47,106 nt of DNA from a bacterium. Its GTDB lineage: Bacteria > Verrucomicrobiota > Kiritimatiellia > CAIKKV01 > CAITUY01. Of this stretch, positions 34,724 to 42,960 are shown piece by piece. Location of the stretch: NCBI GenBank assembly GCA_037143175.1, contig JBAWZF010000020.1, positions 1-47,106 of the forward strand, given 5' to 3'. The number at the start of each line of letters is the position of its first letter. Positions within the stretch are counted from its first letter, which is position 1. The position numbers were made by a program, and so were the translations under genes. The notes beneath the pieces were generated by a model. That model made no database searches. It saw nothing but the letters and a program-made list of their open reading frames with translations, and was not told where the DNA came from.

Positions 34724-36407
34724 AGAAATGACGAAAAAGCGGGTGTGCATGGGGGTGGCGCCTGATCTCGGGTTTAAGCGAGTCCAGTCGCTTCTGCGCG
34801 CTATCAGCGAGCTCTTTCCCGTCGATTTCGTGCCCGTCGGAGAGGCTTGTCACGCCGCTATCATTAAAGGGATCATTGAGCTCAGAGGGGACGGTGTTGA
34901 TGGTTGCGTCGCTGGAGTGGTGAACGTCCCGAGGCTGCTCTATGATCCCGGGACAGGAGCAGCAACCATTCGTCGTTCCCCCAAGGTTGAGTTTCGTGCT
35001 TTGTCTTCGTTGAATACCTGCCTGAGAGGGCAGTGCATGGAGGACTCTGATGTTTCCTCATTTATCCCTCTGGCCCCGGTAGAGGGTGGTGAGATTGTCG
35101 GCTCAATGGAAGGTTGTGCTTTCTGGATAAGACAGGGTAGCGGCCAGTCGAGTACTGATGTGGTCGCGCTCGATTTGCCAACGTTGGGCGCGGGCGGTCA
35201 ACTTCTTGACTATTTCCAGCCGGGAAGATTTGTAAGGTTGCTGCCGCTCCTGGAATTCATTCGAGTTAGGACGTCTAAGGTTGACTGGGATCCCGGCCCT
35301 TTCCGGGCCTGCTTTGTGTTCGACGATCCCAGTCTTGTCCGTCCACGATTCGGTTGCCTGGATTTTCGCGAGTTGGCCAGTCATGCGCGCGCGTATGGTT
35401 ACCATGCCGCGATTGCAATGGTACCGTTAGATGCCGTGCATGCTGGTAACGAGGCCGTTGAGATATTCCGGAAGAATCCCAAGCATCTCTCGTTGATCGT
35501 TCACGGCAATGATCATACTTATCTCGAGCTTGTCAACTGCAGTTCCGATGGTGGCCGCCTGGCACTGCTCGCTCAGGCACTACGTCGTATCGAAGCGTTT
35601 GAGCGATGCCATGGAATGGTCGTAGATCGGGTAATGGAACCTCCCCACGGGGGTGTCGCTCGTGCAATGTTTCCCGCTATGGCTGCCCTTGGGTTTGAGG
35701 CCGCGTTGACCACCGCTCATCATCTGTTTCATTTCGATCCGATGGAGTCATGGCCTTGCTGCTTAGGAATGGACATGGCGGAAGTCATGCCGGGAGGAAT
35801 CGCCACTATTCCCCGAATCCGAATGTTGCCTGATTGGAGGACCGCCGCTGTTTTGGCTGGGTTCCTACGTCAGCCCATCGTGATCGCAGGGCACCATCAG
35901 GATGTGGCTGAGGGATTTGGATTTCTTGCAGAATTCGCACAGATGGTGGCGGGTTTTGGGCCTGTGCGATGGCTTTCACCCACCGGCATTGCCCGCACCA
36001 ATTTCAAGGTGCGCCGGGAGGGGTCGTGCCTTTTAGTCAAAACCTATCAACGGCGAGTGTTCGTGCTGATCCCCGACGGGGTAGATCAGATCATGGTAGA
36101 GCGTGCCTGGGTAACCGAGAACGAGAGTGAGCGGTTGACTGTCGAATCGCGGGCTACGGTCCCTATGTTTTCGGGCGTTTGCGGACGCGTCAGTCCATCC
36201 TTTCAGGTGAATACAGGCGACACGCTGGACATTAAATCGTTCTTTAGACAACCGGTAAGCGCGCAGGAGATTCCGCCTCCGCCCAGGAGACTGTGGCCGG
36301 TGGCCCGGCGTCTCCTGACAGGGACTCGTGATCATTGCTATTCGTGGCTTTACCCGCGGAGTCAGCTATCCGCCTTCAATGAAAGGCTGTTGAACACTCA
36401 GTCATGA
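34713..36407 (+). CDS. Putative NodB/DUF2334-like deacetylase-fold protein of unknown substrate
   Basis: About 564 residues from the ATG at 34713 (AGG 8 bases upstream; an in-frame GTG at 34707 and ATG at 34728 are alternatives). The centre resembles the polysaccharide-deacetylase barrel. RACFVFDDPSLVRPRFG gives a DD pair, LSLIVHGNDHTYLEL a His-rich metal-type motif, and VMEPPHGGVA a third motif. WLSPTGIA lies near the end of this part. About 180 N-terminal residues and 150 C-terminal residues (beta-rich, Pro-rich PPPPRRLWPVARR) are not recognised. There is no signal peptide. It sits between the AMP ligase and the acyltransferase/carrier genes, so it probably acts on the same modification. 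Function is a fold-level guess. Confidence 0.6.
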   Translation: MRSEEMTKKRVCMGVAPDLGFKRVQSLLRAISELFPVDFVPVGEACHAAIIKGIIELRGDGVDGCVAGVVNVPRLLYDPGTGAATIRRSPKVEFRALSSLNTCLRGQCMEDSDVSSFIPLAPVEGGEIVGSMEGCAFWIRQGSGQSSTDVVALDLPTLGAGGQLLDYFQPGRFVRLLPLLEFIRVRTSKVDWDPGPFRACFVFDDPSLVRPRFGCLDFRELASHARAYGYHAAIAMVPLDAVHAGNEAVEIFRKNPKHLSLIVHGNDHTYLELVNCSSDGGRLALLAQALRRIEAFERCHGMVVDRVMEPPHGGVARAMFPAMAALGFEAALTTAHHLFHFDPMESWPCCLGMDMAEVMPGGIATIPRIRMLPDWRTAAVLAGFLRQPIVIAGHHQDVAEGFGFLAEFAQMVAGFGPVRWLSPTGIARTNFKVRREGSCLLVKTYQRRVFVLIPDGVDQIMVERAWVTENESERLTVESRATVPMFSGVCGRVSPSFQVNTGDTLDIKSFFRQPVSAQEIPPPPRRLWPVARRLLTGTRDHCYSWLYPRSQLSAFNERLLNTQS

Positions 36408-36417
36408 GGAGTTCGCT

Positions 36418-36924
36418 ATGAAGAAGTCTCTGGTCCGACGAATCTTTAACCGTTTTTTTCATATTCTGGCTCGTTTCAGCCCTGGTGCCACCAGTCTTCG
36501 CCCGTTATTGCATCGCGCTCGCGGCGTAAAAATCGGCAACAACGTCTTCATTGGCGACGACGTATTCATTGACAACGAGTATCCCGAATGCATCGAGATT
36601 GGTGAAAATGTTCAAATCAGCATCCGGGTTGTCATTATTGCGCATACTCGGGGATCAGGCCGTGTGATTATCGAGAGGGATGCCTTCATCGGACCGCACT
36701 GTGTTATCGCCTGTAGCGCCGGGCGGACACTTTCAATTGGGGCTGGCGCTGTCATCGGCCCCGGTTGTGTCATTACTCGCAATGTTGTACCTCATATTTA
36801 CCTCGTTGTGCCGCCCCCCCGACCCGCCGGCACAGTTACCGTCCCGCTGCCTGCGGCAAAGAGTATGGAGGAGTTTGTCGCAGGGCTTCGCCCGTGGGGG
36901 GGGAGAAGCCACCACAACAGGTGA
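36418..36924 (+). CDS. Hexapeptide-repeat acyltransferase
   Basis: A 168-residue left-handed beta-helix protein. Hexapeptide repeats are seen in ARGVKIGNNVFIGDDVFID, ECIEIGENVQISIRVVIIAH, RVIIERDAFIGPHCVIACSA and LSIGAGAVIGPGCVITRNV. The His in VVIIAHTRG is placed where the catalytic His of CapG/LacA-type O-acetyltransferases lies. The tail after residue 130 (VPPPRPAGTVTVPLP) is Pro-rich and unlike the usual closing helix. It lies 10 bases after the NodB-like gene and just before the carrier protein. It may transfer an acyl group from that carrier or from acetyl-CoA to a sugar. Confidence 0.82.
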   Translation: MKKSLVRRIFNRFFHILARFSPGATSLRPLLHRARGVKIGNNVFIGDDVFIDNEYPECIEIGENVQISIRVVIIAHTRGSGRVIIERDAFIGPHCVIACSAGRTLSIGAGAVIGPGCVITRNVVPHIYLVVPPPRPAGTVTVPLPAAKSMEEFVAGLRPWGGRSHHNR

Positions 36925-36951
36925 ATAGTAAGCGAAGGGGAGGGCCAGCAG

Positions 36952-37206
36952 ATGGACAATACGAACGAAATAAGGAAGTTTGTTGTACAGACCTTCTTGT
37001 TCGGTGAGGTGGACTCACTACAAGACGATACTTCATTCATGGGAGGAGGTATCATTGACTCAACGGGCATCCTGGAACTGATCTCTTTCCTGGAGAAGAC
37101 CTATAATGTAAAGATCCAGCCAGAGGAAATGATCCCCGCGAATTTCGACAGCGTGAACAAGGTGGCTGGGTATCTCGCTAGGAAACGGCTTGTAACTTCA
37201 GTCTGA
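36952..37206 (+). CDS. Acyl carrier protein
   Basis: An 84-residue acidic four-helix protein of ACP/PCP type. Ser37 in GGIIDSTGILELISFLEKTY is the phosphopantetheine attachment site (DSxx motif). The region after it (NVKIQPEEMIPANFDSVNKV) matches helix III and the ACP C terminus. It is not the fatty-acid ACP, because it lies between an acyltransferase and an NadE-like amide synthetase in an EPS operon. It probably carries the acyl or aminoacyl group activated by the AMP ligase at 33218. No dedicated phosphopantetheinyl transferase is seen in the window. Confidence 0.9.
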   Translation: MDNTNEIRKFVVQTFLFGEVDSLQDDTSFMGGGIIDSTGILELISFLEKTYNVKIQPEEMIPANFDSVNKVAGYLARKRLVTSV

Positions 37207-37226
37207 CCCCGGGCCGAAAGGACAGC

Positions 37227-38201
37227 ATGAATACCAAATTATTCTCTGCCGATCATATGAGCCTCGATTGCGCTCGCGAGGTTGATAAAATCACCTCAGT
37301 CATTTGCGAATATGTGCTGCGACGCTTCAAGAAAAAGGGGGTTGTTGTGGCCCTCTCGGGGGGGATAGATAGTAGCGTGGTGGGTGCCCTCTCCGTTAGG
37401 GCATTGGGACGGGAGCGAGTGCTGGGCCTCCTGATGCCAGAACGGGATTCCGGGCATGAAACATTACCCTTGAGCCAACAGGTGAGCAATCATTTGGGGA
37501 TTGAAAAGGTCCACGAAGACATTACGGGAATCCTCGAGTCCGTCGGCTGTTACCTACGTAGGGACGACGCCATCAGATTAGTCGTTCCTGAATATGGGGC
37601 TGGTTGGAAATCGAAAATCGTGCTCCCGAGCGTCCTGGCAGATGATCAGTACCGGCTTTTTTCGGTGATTGTTCAGGATCCGTCAGGTCAACGCTCGGAG
37701 GTTCGCCTGACGCTCGAATCGTACCTGGGGATTGTGGCGGCATCGAATTTTAAGCAGCGGACTCGCAAGATGCTGGAATATTATCATGCCGACCGATTAA
37801 ATTATGCCGTTACGGGTACTCCAAACCGGTTGGAATATGACCAGGGGTTCTTTGTCAAACTGGGTGATGGAGCGGCGGATATCAAGCCAATTGCTCACCT
37901 ATACAAGACGCAAGTCTATCAGATGGCGGAGTATTTGCAGTTGCCTGAAGCTATTCGCAACCGCCCCCCTACCACCGATACATACTCGTTGCCTCAAAGC
38001 CAGGAGGAGTTTTTCTTTTCAGTACCTTATGAAAAGATGGACTTGATTTTATATGGGAAGAATCAAGAGGTCAGTCCTTCGGAGGTGGGGCGCGTGGTCG
38101 GACTTACGGCTGAACAAGTTAAACGAGTTTTCAGGGACATCGAATCCAAACGGCGCGCAGCTTCTTACCTGCATGCTCAACCTGTTCTGGTCGAAAGTTA
38201 G
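37227..38201 (+). CDS. NadE-like ATP-pyrophosphatase (NAD synthetase family amide-forming enzyme)
   Basis: A 324-residue protein with the N-type PP-loop VVVALSGGIDSSVVGALS, followed by GLLMPERDSGHETL, as in NAD+ synthetase. It also has the NadE-like YAVTGTPNRLEYDQGFFVKL and KPIAHLYKTQVYQMAEYL. It has no glutaminase domain. Long inserts between residues 100 and 170 (VVPEYGAGWKSKIVLPS, QDPSGQRSEVRL) are not typical of housekeeping NadE. The position between a carrier protein and AsnB suggests it amidates a cluster-specific carboxylate instead of making NAD; this is inference. A housekeeping role would be expected to show higher similarity and no operon context of this sort. Confidence 0.82.
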   Translation: MNTKLFSADHMSLDCAREVDKITSVICEYVLRRFKKKGVVVALSGGIDSSVVGALSVRALGRERVLGLLMPERDSGHETLPLSQQVSNHLGIEKVHEDITGILESVGCYLRRDDAIRLVVPEYGAGWKSKIVLPSVLADDQYRLFSVIVQDPSGQRSEVRLTLESYLGIVAASNFKQRTRKMLEYYHADRLNYAVTGTPNRLEYDQGFFVKLGDGAADIKPIAHLYKTQVYQMAEYLQLPEAIRNRPPTTDTYSLPQSQEEFFFSVPYEKMDLILYGKNQEVSPSEVGRVVGLTAEQVKRVFRDIESKRRAASYLHAQPVLVES

Positions 38202-38203
38202 TT

Positions 38204-40204
38204 ATGTGTGGAATAGTAGGCATATTCAAAGAAGTTTCGGGCGAACCGCCTAGCGAAAGCGCTCTTCGCCAGATGCTGGCCATGATTCGGCATCGGGGTC
38301 CCGATGAGTTTGGAATCTATCTTGATAGACGTGTGGGGCTTGGTAGCGCGCGGCTGAGCATTATCGACCTGTCAGGCGGTCAACAACCCATCTGCAATGA
38401 GGACGGTACACTTTGGATTGTATTCAACGGCGAAATATTCAATTACCTTGAACTGCGACCGGAACTGGAATCTCGCGGACACCAATTTGCGACCCATACG
38501 GACACCGAGGTTCTGTTGCATCTGTATGAGGAATATGGCTCGCGATGTCTGGAAAAGCTGAATGGCCAATTTGCTTTCGCCATCTGGAATTCCCGCGACC
38601 AGACTCTTTTTCTCGCCCGTGACCGGCTGGGCATTCGTCCGCTGTTCTACACCCGATCCAACGGGTGTCTCATTTTTGGCTCAGAGATCAAGGCGATCTT
38701 GTCTGACCCGCGCGTCAAGGCCGAGCTGGATCCCGTTACGCTTGATCAAATCTTCACCTTTTGGAGTCCACTCTCACCGCTCACGGCTTTTAAGGGAATT
38801 GTTGAACTCCCGCCGGGACACTATTTTCTGGCTCATAAGGAAGAGTTCACCATTCGGCAGTATTGGGAACCTGAGTTTCAATGCGCGGATGAATTCACGG
38901 GCGCATCTGCCCGGTCTCGATTCCTGGATGAGTATCTGGAGGAATTTGAACACCTGCTGGTGGAGGCCGTACGGCTTCGTTTGCGAGCTGATGTGCCGGT
39001 GGGTGCCTACTTGAGCGGTGGTCTGGATTCATCCATTATCGCTTCGATTATTCGCAATTATACGCAAAACCATCTGGATACGTTTTCTATCTCATTCAGC
39101 GATGTGAATTTTGACGAGAGTGTCTTTCAAAGACAGATGGCACAGTTTCTTGGGACGGACCATCAGGTGGTTCATGCCACATACGATGACATCGGGCGTG
39201 TTTTCCCGGAGGTAATCTGGCACACCGAGATCCCCGTGATGCGCACTTCTCCCGCGCCAATGTTTCTATTGTCCAAACTGGTGCGGGATTCCGGATACAA
39301 GGTCGTGCTTACGGGAGAAGGTGCCGATGAATTCCTGGTCGGCTACGACATTTTCAAGGAAGCCAAGATCAGACGTTTCTGGGCCAGTCAGCCTGAATCC
39401 ACGCGGCGTCCAATGCTTTTCGGTCGGCTTTATGCCGATATTGCGGAGTTAGGCAGAAACAATCCTGCCCTCCTGGCGGAGTTCTTCAGAGGGGGATTGA
39501 CTGAAGTGAATGCGCCAACTTATTCGCATGCTGTGCGTTGGCGGAATAACCGACGGACCTGTCGCTTTTTCTCTGGAAGTTTAAAGCAGGAATTGGCGGG
39601 ACAATCTTTATCAGCCATAGAGCAGATCGTCTACCCGTCTCAATTTTCACGCTGGGGCTCTCTGGAACAGGCGCAATTTATTGAAATAACCGTCTTTATG
39701 TCGCAATACCTGCTCTCTTCTCAGGGCGACCGCGTTACGATGGCCCATTCCGTCGAAGGACGCTACCCTTTTCTGGACTATCGCGTTGTCGCGTTCTGTA
39801 ATCGCCTACCCGCTAATCTGAAGTTGCATGGCTTGACCGAGAAATACATGTTAAAAAAACTTGGTCGTAAGTGGCTTCCCAGGGAAATATGGAGGCGGCC
39901 CAAACGCCCCTACCGCGCCCCCGTCCAGCGTAGTTTCTTCAATGAAAAGGGGCATGATTATGTGCGCGAGTTGCTGTCACCCGAAAAAGTAAAAATGACG
40001 GGTTTGTTCAATCCGGCGGCCGTAAGTCAACTTGTTATGAAAGCCAAGCAAGGAATTCCGCTCGGTGAGACAGGTGAAATGGCCTTGGTGGGGATTATAT
40101 CCACACAACTGGTTCATCATCAATTTGTCGAAAAGTTGAGATTGCCTCCTCCGCTTTCGGCGGATGAACCAGTTAAAGTGTGCAATAGGGGAGGTAATAA
40201 ATAA
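38204..40204 (+). CDS. asnB: Glutamine-dependent asparagine synthetase family amidotransferase (AsnB-like)
   Basis: A 666-residue enzyme with an intact class II glutaminase domain: MCGIVGIF supplies Cys2, and RHRGPDEFG, LSIIDLSGGQQPI and NGEIFNYLEL follow. The synthetase domain has GAYLSGGLDSSIIASII (PP-loop) and LTGEGADEFLVGYDIFKEA. Length is close to the AsnB family used in polysaccharide loci. Such proteins (WbpS-like) can amidate uronic acids. With the UDP-GlcA epimerase at 28756 the likely target is a uronic acid or the carrier-bound acid. It follows the NadE-like gene by 2 bases and shares its last base with the next start. Confidence 0.88.
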   Translation: MCGIVGIFKEVSGEPPSESALRQMLAMIRHRGPDEFGIYLDRRVGLGSARLSIIDLSGGQQPICNEDGTLWIVFNGEIFNYLELRPELESRGHQFATHTDTEVLLHLYEEYGSRCLEKLNGQFAFAIWNSRDQTLFLARDRLGIRPLFYTRSNGCLIFGSEIKAILSDPRVKAELDPVTLDQIFTFWSPLSPLTAFKGIVELPPGHYFLAHKEEFTIRQYWEPEFQCADEFTGASARSRFLDEYLEEFEHLLVEAVRLRLRADVPVGAYLSGGLDSSIIASIIRNYTQNHLDTFSISFSDVNFDESVFQRQMAQFLGTDHQVVHATYDDIGRVFPEVIWHTEIPVMRTSPAPMFLLSKLVRDSGYKVVLTGEGADEFLVGYDIFKEAKIRRFWASQPESTRRPMLFGRLYADIAELGRNNPALLAEFFRGGLTEVNAPTYSHAVRWRNNRRTCRFFSGSLKQELAGQSLSAIEQIVYPSQFSRWGSLEQAQFIEITVFMSQYLLSSQGDRVTMAHSVEGRYPFLDYRVVAFCNRLPANLKLHGLTEKYMLKKLGRKWLPREIWRRPKRPYRAPVQRSFFNEKGHDYVRELLSPEKVKMTGLFNPAAVSQLVMKAKQGIPLGETGEMALVGIISTQLVHHQFVEKLRLPPPLSADEPVKVCNRGGNK

Positions 40205-41164
40205 TGTCGAAGATCCGATTTGCGATAGAAGAACTCAAGTTTGTCAAATCGATATCTGGCATTGTGAATTATTACGGAAAAATTCGGTATCTTCTGCCAC
40301 GAGTTATGGGGCTTCCTTATCGCAAAACTCGTATACCCCCCCAGCCTTCAAATTGAGTCCGCCAACGTATGCAACATAGCGTGTTCGTGTTGTTCTGTTG
40401 GGCGAAGCACACGCAAGCGCGGTTTCATGGATATGGGCCTCTTCTAGGGGATCATTTCAGAGGCAGCTAAACTTGGCGTTAAAAGAATTCATCTTTACTT
40501 ACACGGAGAACCACTCCTACATCCGCGTCTTCCAGAAATGGTTCGGTTTATAAAAAACTCCGGATTGGTTCTGCACATAATCACTAATGGTGTGAATCTG
40601 GATTCGACATTGATGAAAGAATTAATGAGTGCGGGGTTAACCAGCGCAGACCATATCATGTTTTCAATATTAGCAAACTCAGCAGCACTTCATGAGCAGA
40701 TCATGAAAGGGGTAAGCCATGATTGCGTGGTTGGCAATATTACGGCATTACTCGAACATAGGAAAAAGAGTGGTGCGAACGGCCCCGTAATTGAAGTGAT
40801 TTGTTATGCCATAAAAGAGAATTGTCGCGAAATTGATGATTTTCTAAACCATTGGCGTGGCCGGGTAGATCACGCCCGCATTTCCGGACGAATTTCGGAG
40901 CATTTCGCAAAAAAGCATACGGGTGAGACGACTTCATTTGAAAGGACAGATACATGTCCGAACATTTGGGAGCGATTGACTGTGTTCTGGAATGGAGACG
41001 TAACGATTTGCTGTGCAGATCTTGATGGTGATTATGTGATTGGAAACCTTGCATCCCAATCGATTCGTGAAATATGGAACTGCCAGAAATTGGACGAAGT
41101 CCGCAAGCTTCATCAGAAGAAACAGTTTCACAGCATTCCTATTTGTCAAAGATGCGATATGTAA
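40204..41164 (+). pseudogene. Radical SAM/SPASM enzyme gene, interrupted by a frameshift and an amber codon
   Basis: Starting at the ATG at 40204, the first 52 codons read normally (MSKIRFAIEELKFVKSISG...). The frame then shifts within a run of seven C at 40336-40342. Removing one C gives PPSLQIESANVCNIACSCCSV, the CxxxCxxC motif of radical SAM enzymes. A TAG at 40445-40447 then interrupts ...RGFMDMGLF*GIISEAAKLG. The remainder is open to 41164, with the barrel strand LYLHGEPLLHPRL and a SPASM-like tail (RTDTCPNIWERL, VTICCADLDGDYVIGNLA, SIPICQRCDM). The ATG at 40538 would give a 208-residue protein lacking the cluster-binding Cys. The bases look more AT-rich than the neighbours, perhaps from transfer. 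Either a decaying gene or sequencing errors. Confidence 0.85.
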
Positions 41165-41208
41165 TCGTGTTTCTGGATACGACGCGTCATAGTGAAATGT
41201 ACTGGATG

Positions 41209-41874
41209 AAGAAGTCATCGAAATGGATATGGGGAGGGATTAGTTTCGCGGGGATACTGTTGCTGTTTGCCCTCGGATCCTGTGATAAGTTCCTTCTCAA
41301 AGTTGGCAGGTACATGGCCCCTGTCAATGACCGGATGGAAAGTGCCGCAGACGTTGTGGTTCTGGAAAGCAGCGAGCATGTCGATCGACATCTCTTGGCT
41401 CGGGCGGCGAGTATGGTGTCATTGGGAAAGGCGCGCCGAATGGTCGTTGTCTTGCATCAAACAGCGTCCTGCGAATTCCTGTCGGCCGACCTTAAAGCCC
41501 CCCTTTCCGTCGCTCGAAAGGCATTGGACGGACTCGGACTGGATGAGACGAATTGCCGAGTCATTATAACCTCCTCCCATCATCCAGTGACACTCACAGC
41601 CGCAACAGAAGCCATGAAGATTCTCGCTGGGGAGGGAGTCAGGAGTGTCATACTCGTGTCCCCTGGATTTCATACGCGGCGAAGTTATCTCGTCTACCAA
41701 TCAATCGGTGCACCGTTTCGGATCAAGATATACCCTCACGCTTCCTTTGAGGGAGACAACCACGGGCTTGACAAGTGGTGGATCCAGTATCATGGGGTTT
41801 GTGATTTCATCGAGCAGGGTCTGAAACTTGTTTACTATATGGCCAGAGGTTATATTCCACCAAAGTTGAAATAG
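41209..41874 (+). CDS. YdcF/DUF218-like envelope protein
   Basis: About 221 residues from the ATG at 41209, chosen because it gives a normal signal anchor (KKSSKWIWGGISFAGILLLF). In-frame ATGs at 41152 and 41200 are possible and no strong ribosome site decides. The remainder fits the DUF218/YdcF fold: SAADVVVLESSEHVDRHLL, ARRMVVVLHQ, SSHHPVTLTAATEAMKIL and VILVSPGFHTRRSYLVYQSI. The short Ser-His and late Asp/His-rich parts match the family. These proteins act at the inner membrane in envelope glycan metabolism, with no agreed reaction. It is immediately followed by the second FemAB-like gene. Confidence 0.75.
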   Translation, partial: KKSSKWIWGGISFAGILLLFALGSCDKFLLKVGRYMAPVNDRMESAADVVVLESSEHVDRHLLARAASMVSLGKARRMVVVLHQTASCEFLSADLKAPLSVARKALDGLGLDETNCRVIITSSHHPVTLTAATEAMKILAGEGVRSVILVSPGFHTRRSYLVYQSIGAPFRIKIYPHASFEGDNHGLDKWWIQYHGVCDFIEQGLKLVYYMARGYIPPKLK

Positions 41875-42945
41875 ATGTCAGAGCAAGTCACATTAATAGT
41901 GCCGGAAACAGATCCACGTTGGGACAGGTTTGTCGAGAGCCATCCCTTGGGTATGGTTTACCATTTGTCTGGGTGGAAGCGGGTGATGGAAGCGAGCTTT
42001 CCTCACATGAAGGGCCATTACCTGACCCTGTTGGATGGAACGAGTGACAACATCCGGGCGGCGATGCCCCTATTTGAGGTAAGAAGTTGGCTTACTGGCA
42101 AAAGACTGGTTAGTATTCCCTTCGCCTCAGGGTGTGATCCTTTGATTTCGACCAGTGATGATTTTGCCATTCTCTTTGATTCTTCCCTTTCCTTGTCCCG
42201 TAAACTCGGAATCTCCAGGGTTGAAATCAGAACGTACAGGGCTCTGCCATTGGTCCAAGATGGCCGGCTTGGGCGTAGTGGACTTTATAAGATTCACTAT
42301 CTTTCACTGGAGCAGGGGCCGGAACAGTTATGGAAAAACTTCCATCGGTCTTGCATCAGGCAAAAAATATCGCGGGCCATTAAGAACGAACTGACCATGC
42401 GAACTGTGGAAAGTAAATCTGACTTGCAGGCTTTTTATCGGCTCTACGTGATGACCCGACAGCGGCTTTGTCTTCCGCCCCAGCCCTATACTTTCTTTGA
42501 ATCTCTATGGGACACGTTTTTCGAAAAAAACCATATTACGGCGTTGCTTGCGATCAAAGACGGGAAACCAATTGCCGGCCTGATGCTCTTCCATTTTAAG
42601 GATCGTGTTTCCGCGGAGTTTGGGGTTTCCGATCATACTTATTGGGACTTTAATCCAAACCATTATCTGTTCTGGGAGGCGATCCAATCAGCCTGTCGCC
42701 AGGGATTTGAAGTTTTTGATTTCGGCCGGACTTCACCCCATAATCGGGAGTTAATGGATTTTAAGGGGCGCTGGGGTGCTGTTGAGGCTGATTTGGTGGA
42801 ATTCCAGTATCCGCGAAAAGTTCGCAATGAGGTTACTGTACGCGAGCATTCTGGATCTTACCAGTTGATGAGGCGTCTATTGCAATATGTCCCAGAATCG
42901 ATGTTCGAGCGATTTGGTGGCTTTTGCTATCGTCATTTAGGCTAA
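41875..42945 (+). CDS. FemAB/GNAT-like protein, second copy
   Basis: A 356-residue relative of the protein at 10821. Both share the layout LSGWKRVMEASFPH / FNSIEWARVLSESY, the core RSWLTGKRLVSIPFASGCDP, the segment RQKISRAIKNEL, and the C-terminal QSACRQGFEVFDFGRTSPHN before a short arginine/tyrosine end (YRHLG in one, YRHMG in the other). The start codon follows the YdcF-like stop without a gap. FemAB-like proteins in exosortase loci may transfer an aminoacyl group from tRNA, or another acyl group, to sugar or peptidoglycan; the real substrate is unknown. Confidence 0.75.
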   Translation: MSEQVTLIVPETDPRWDRFVESHPLGMVYHLSGWKRVMEASFPHMKGHYLTLLDGTSDNIRAAMPLFEVRSWLTGKRLVSIPFASGCDPLISTSDDFAILFDSSLSLSRKLGISRVEIRTYRALPLVQDGRLGRSGLYKIHYLSLEQGPEQLWKNFHRSCIRQKISRAIKNELTMRTVESKSDLQAFYRLYVMTRQRLCLPPQPYTFFESLWDTFFEKNHITALLAIKDGKPIAGLMLFHFKDRVSAEFGVSDHTYWDFNPNHYLFWEAIQSACRQGFEVFDFGRTSPHNRELMDFKGRWGAVEADLVEFQYPRKVRNEVTVREHSGSYQLMRRLLQYVPESMFERFGGFCYRHLG

Positions 42946-42960
42946 ATCAGGGACACCGTT

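Noticed and set aside
40445-40447. TAG read as an amino acid (pyrrolysine or suppression) in the radical SAM gene
   Set aside because: A frameshift in the same gene and no sign of pyl genes make simple decay or base error more likely.
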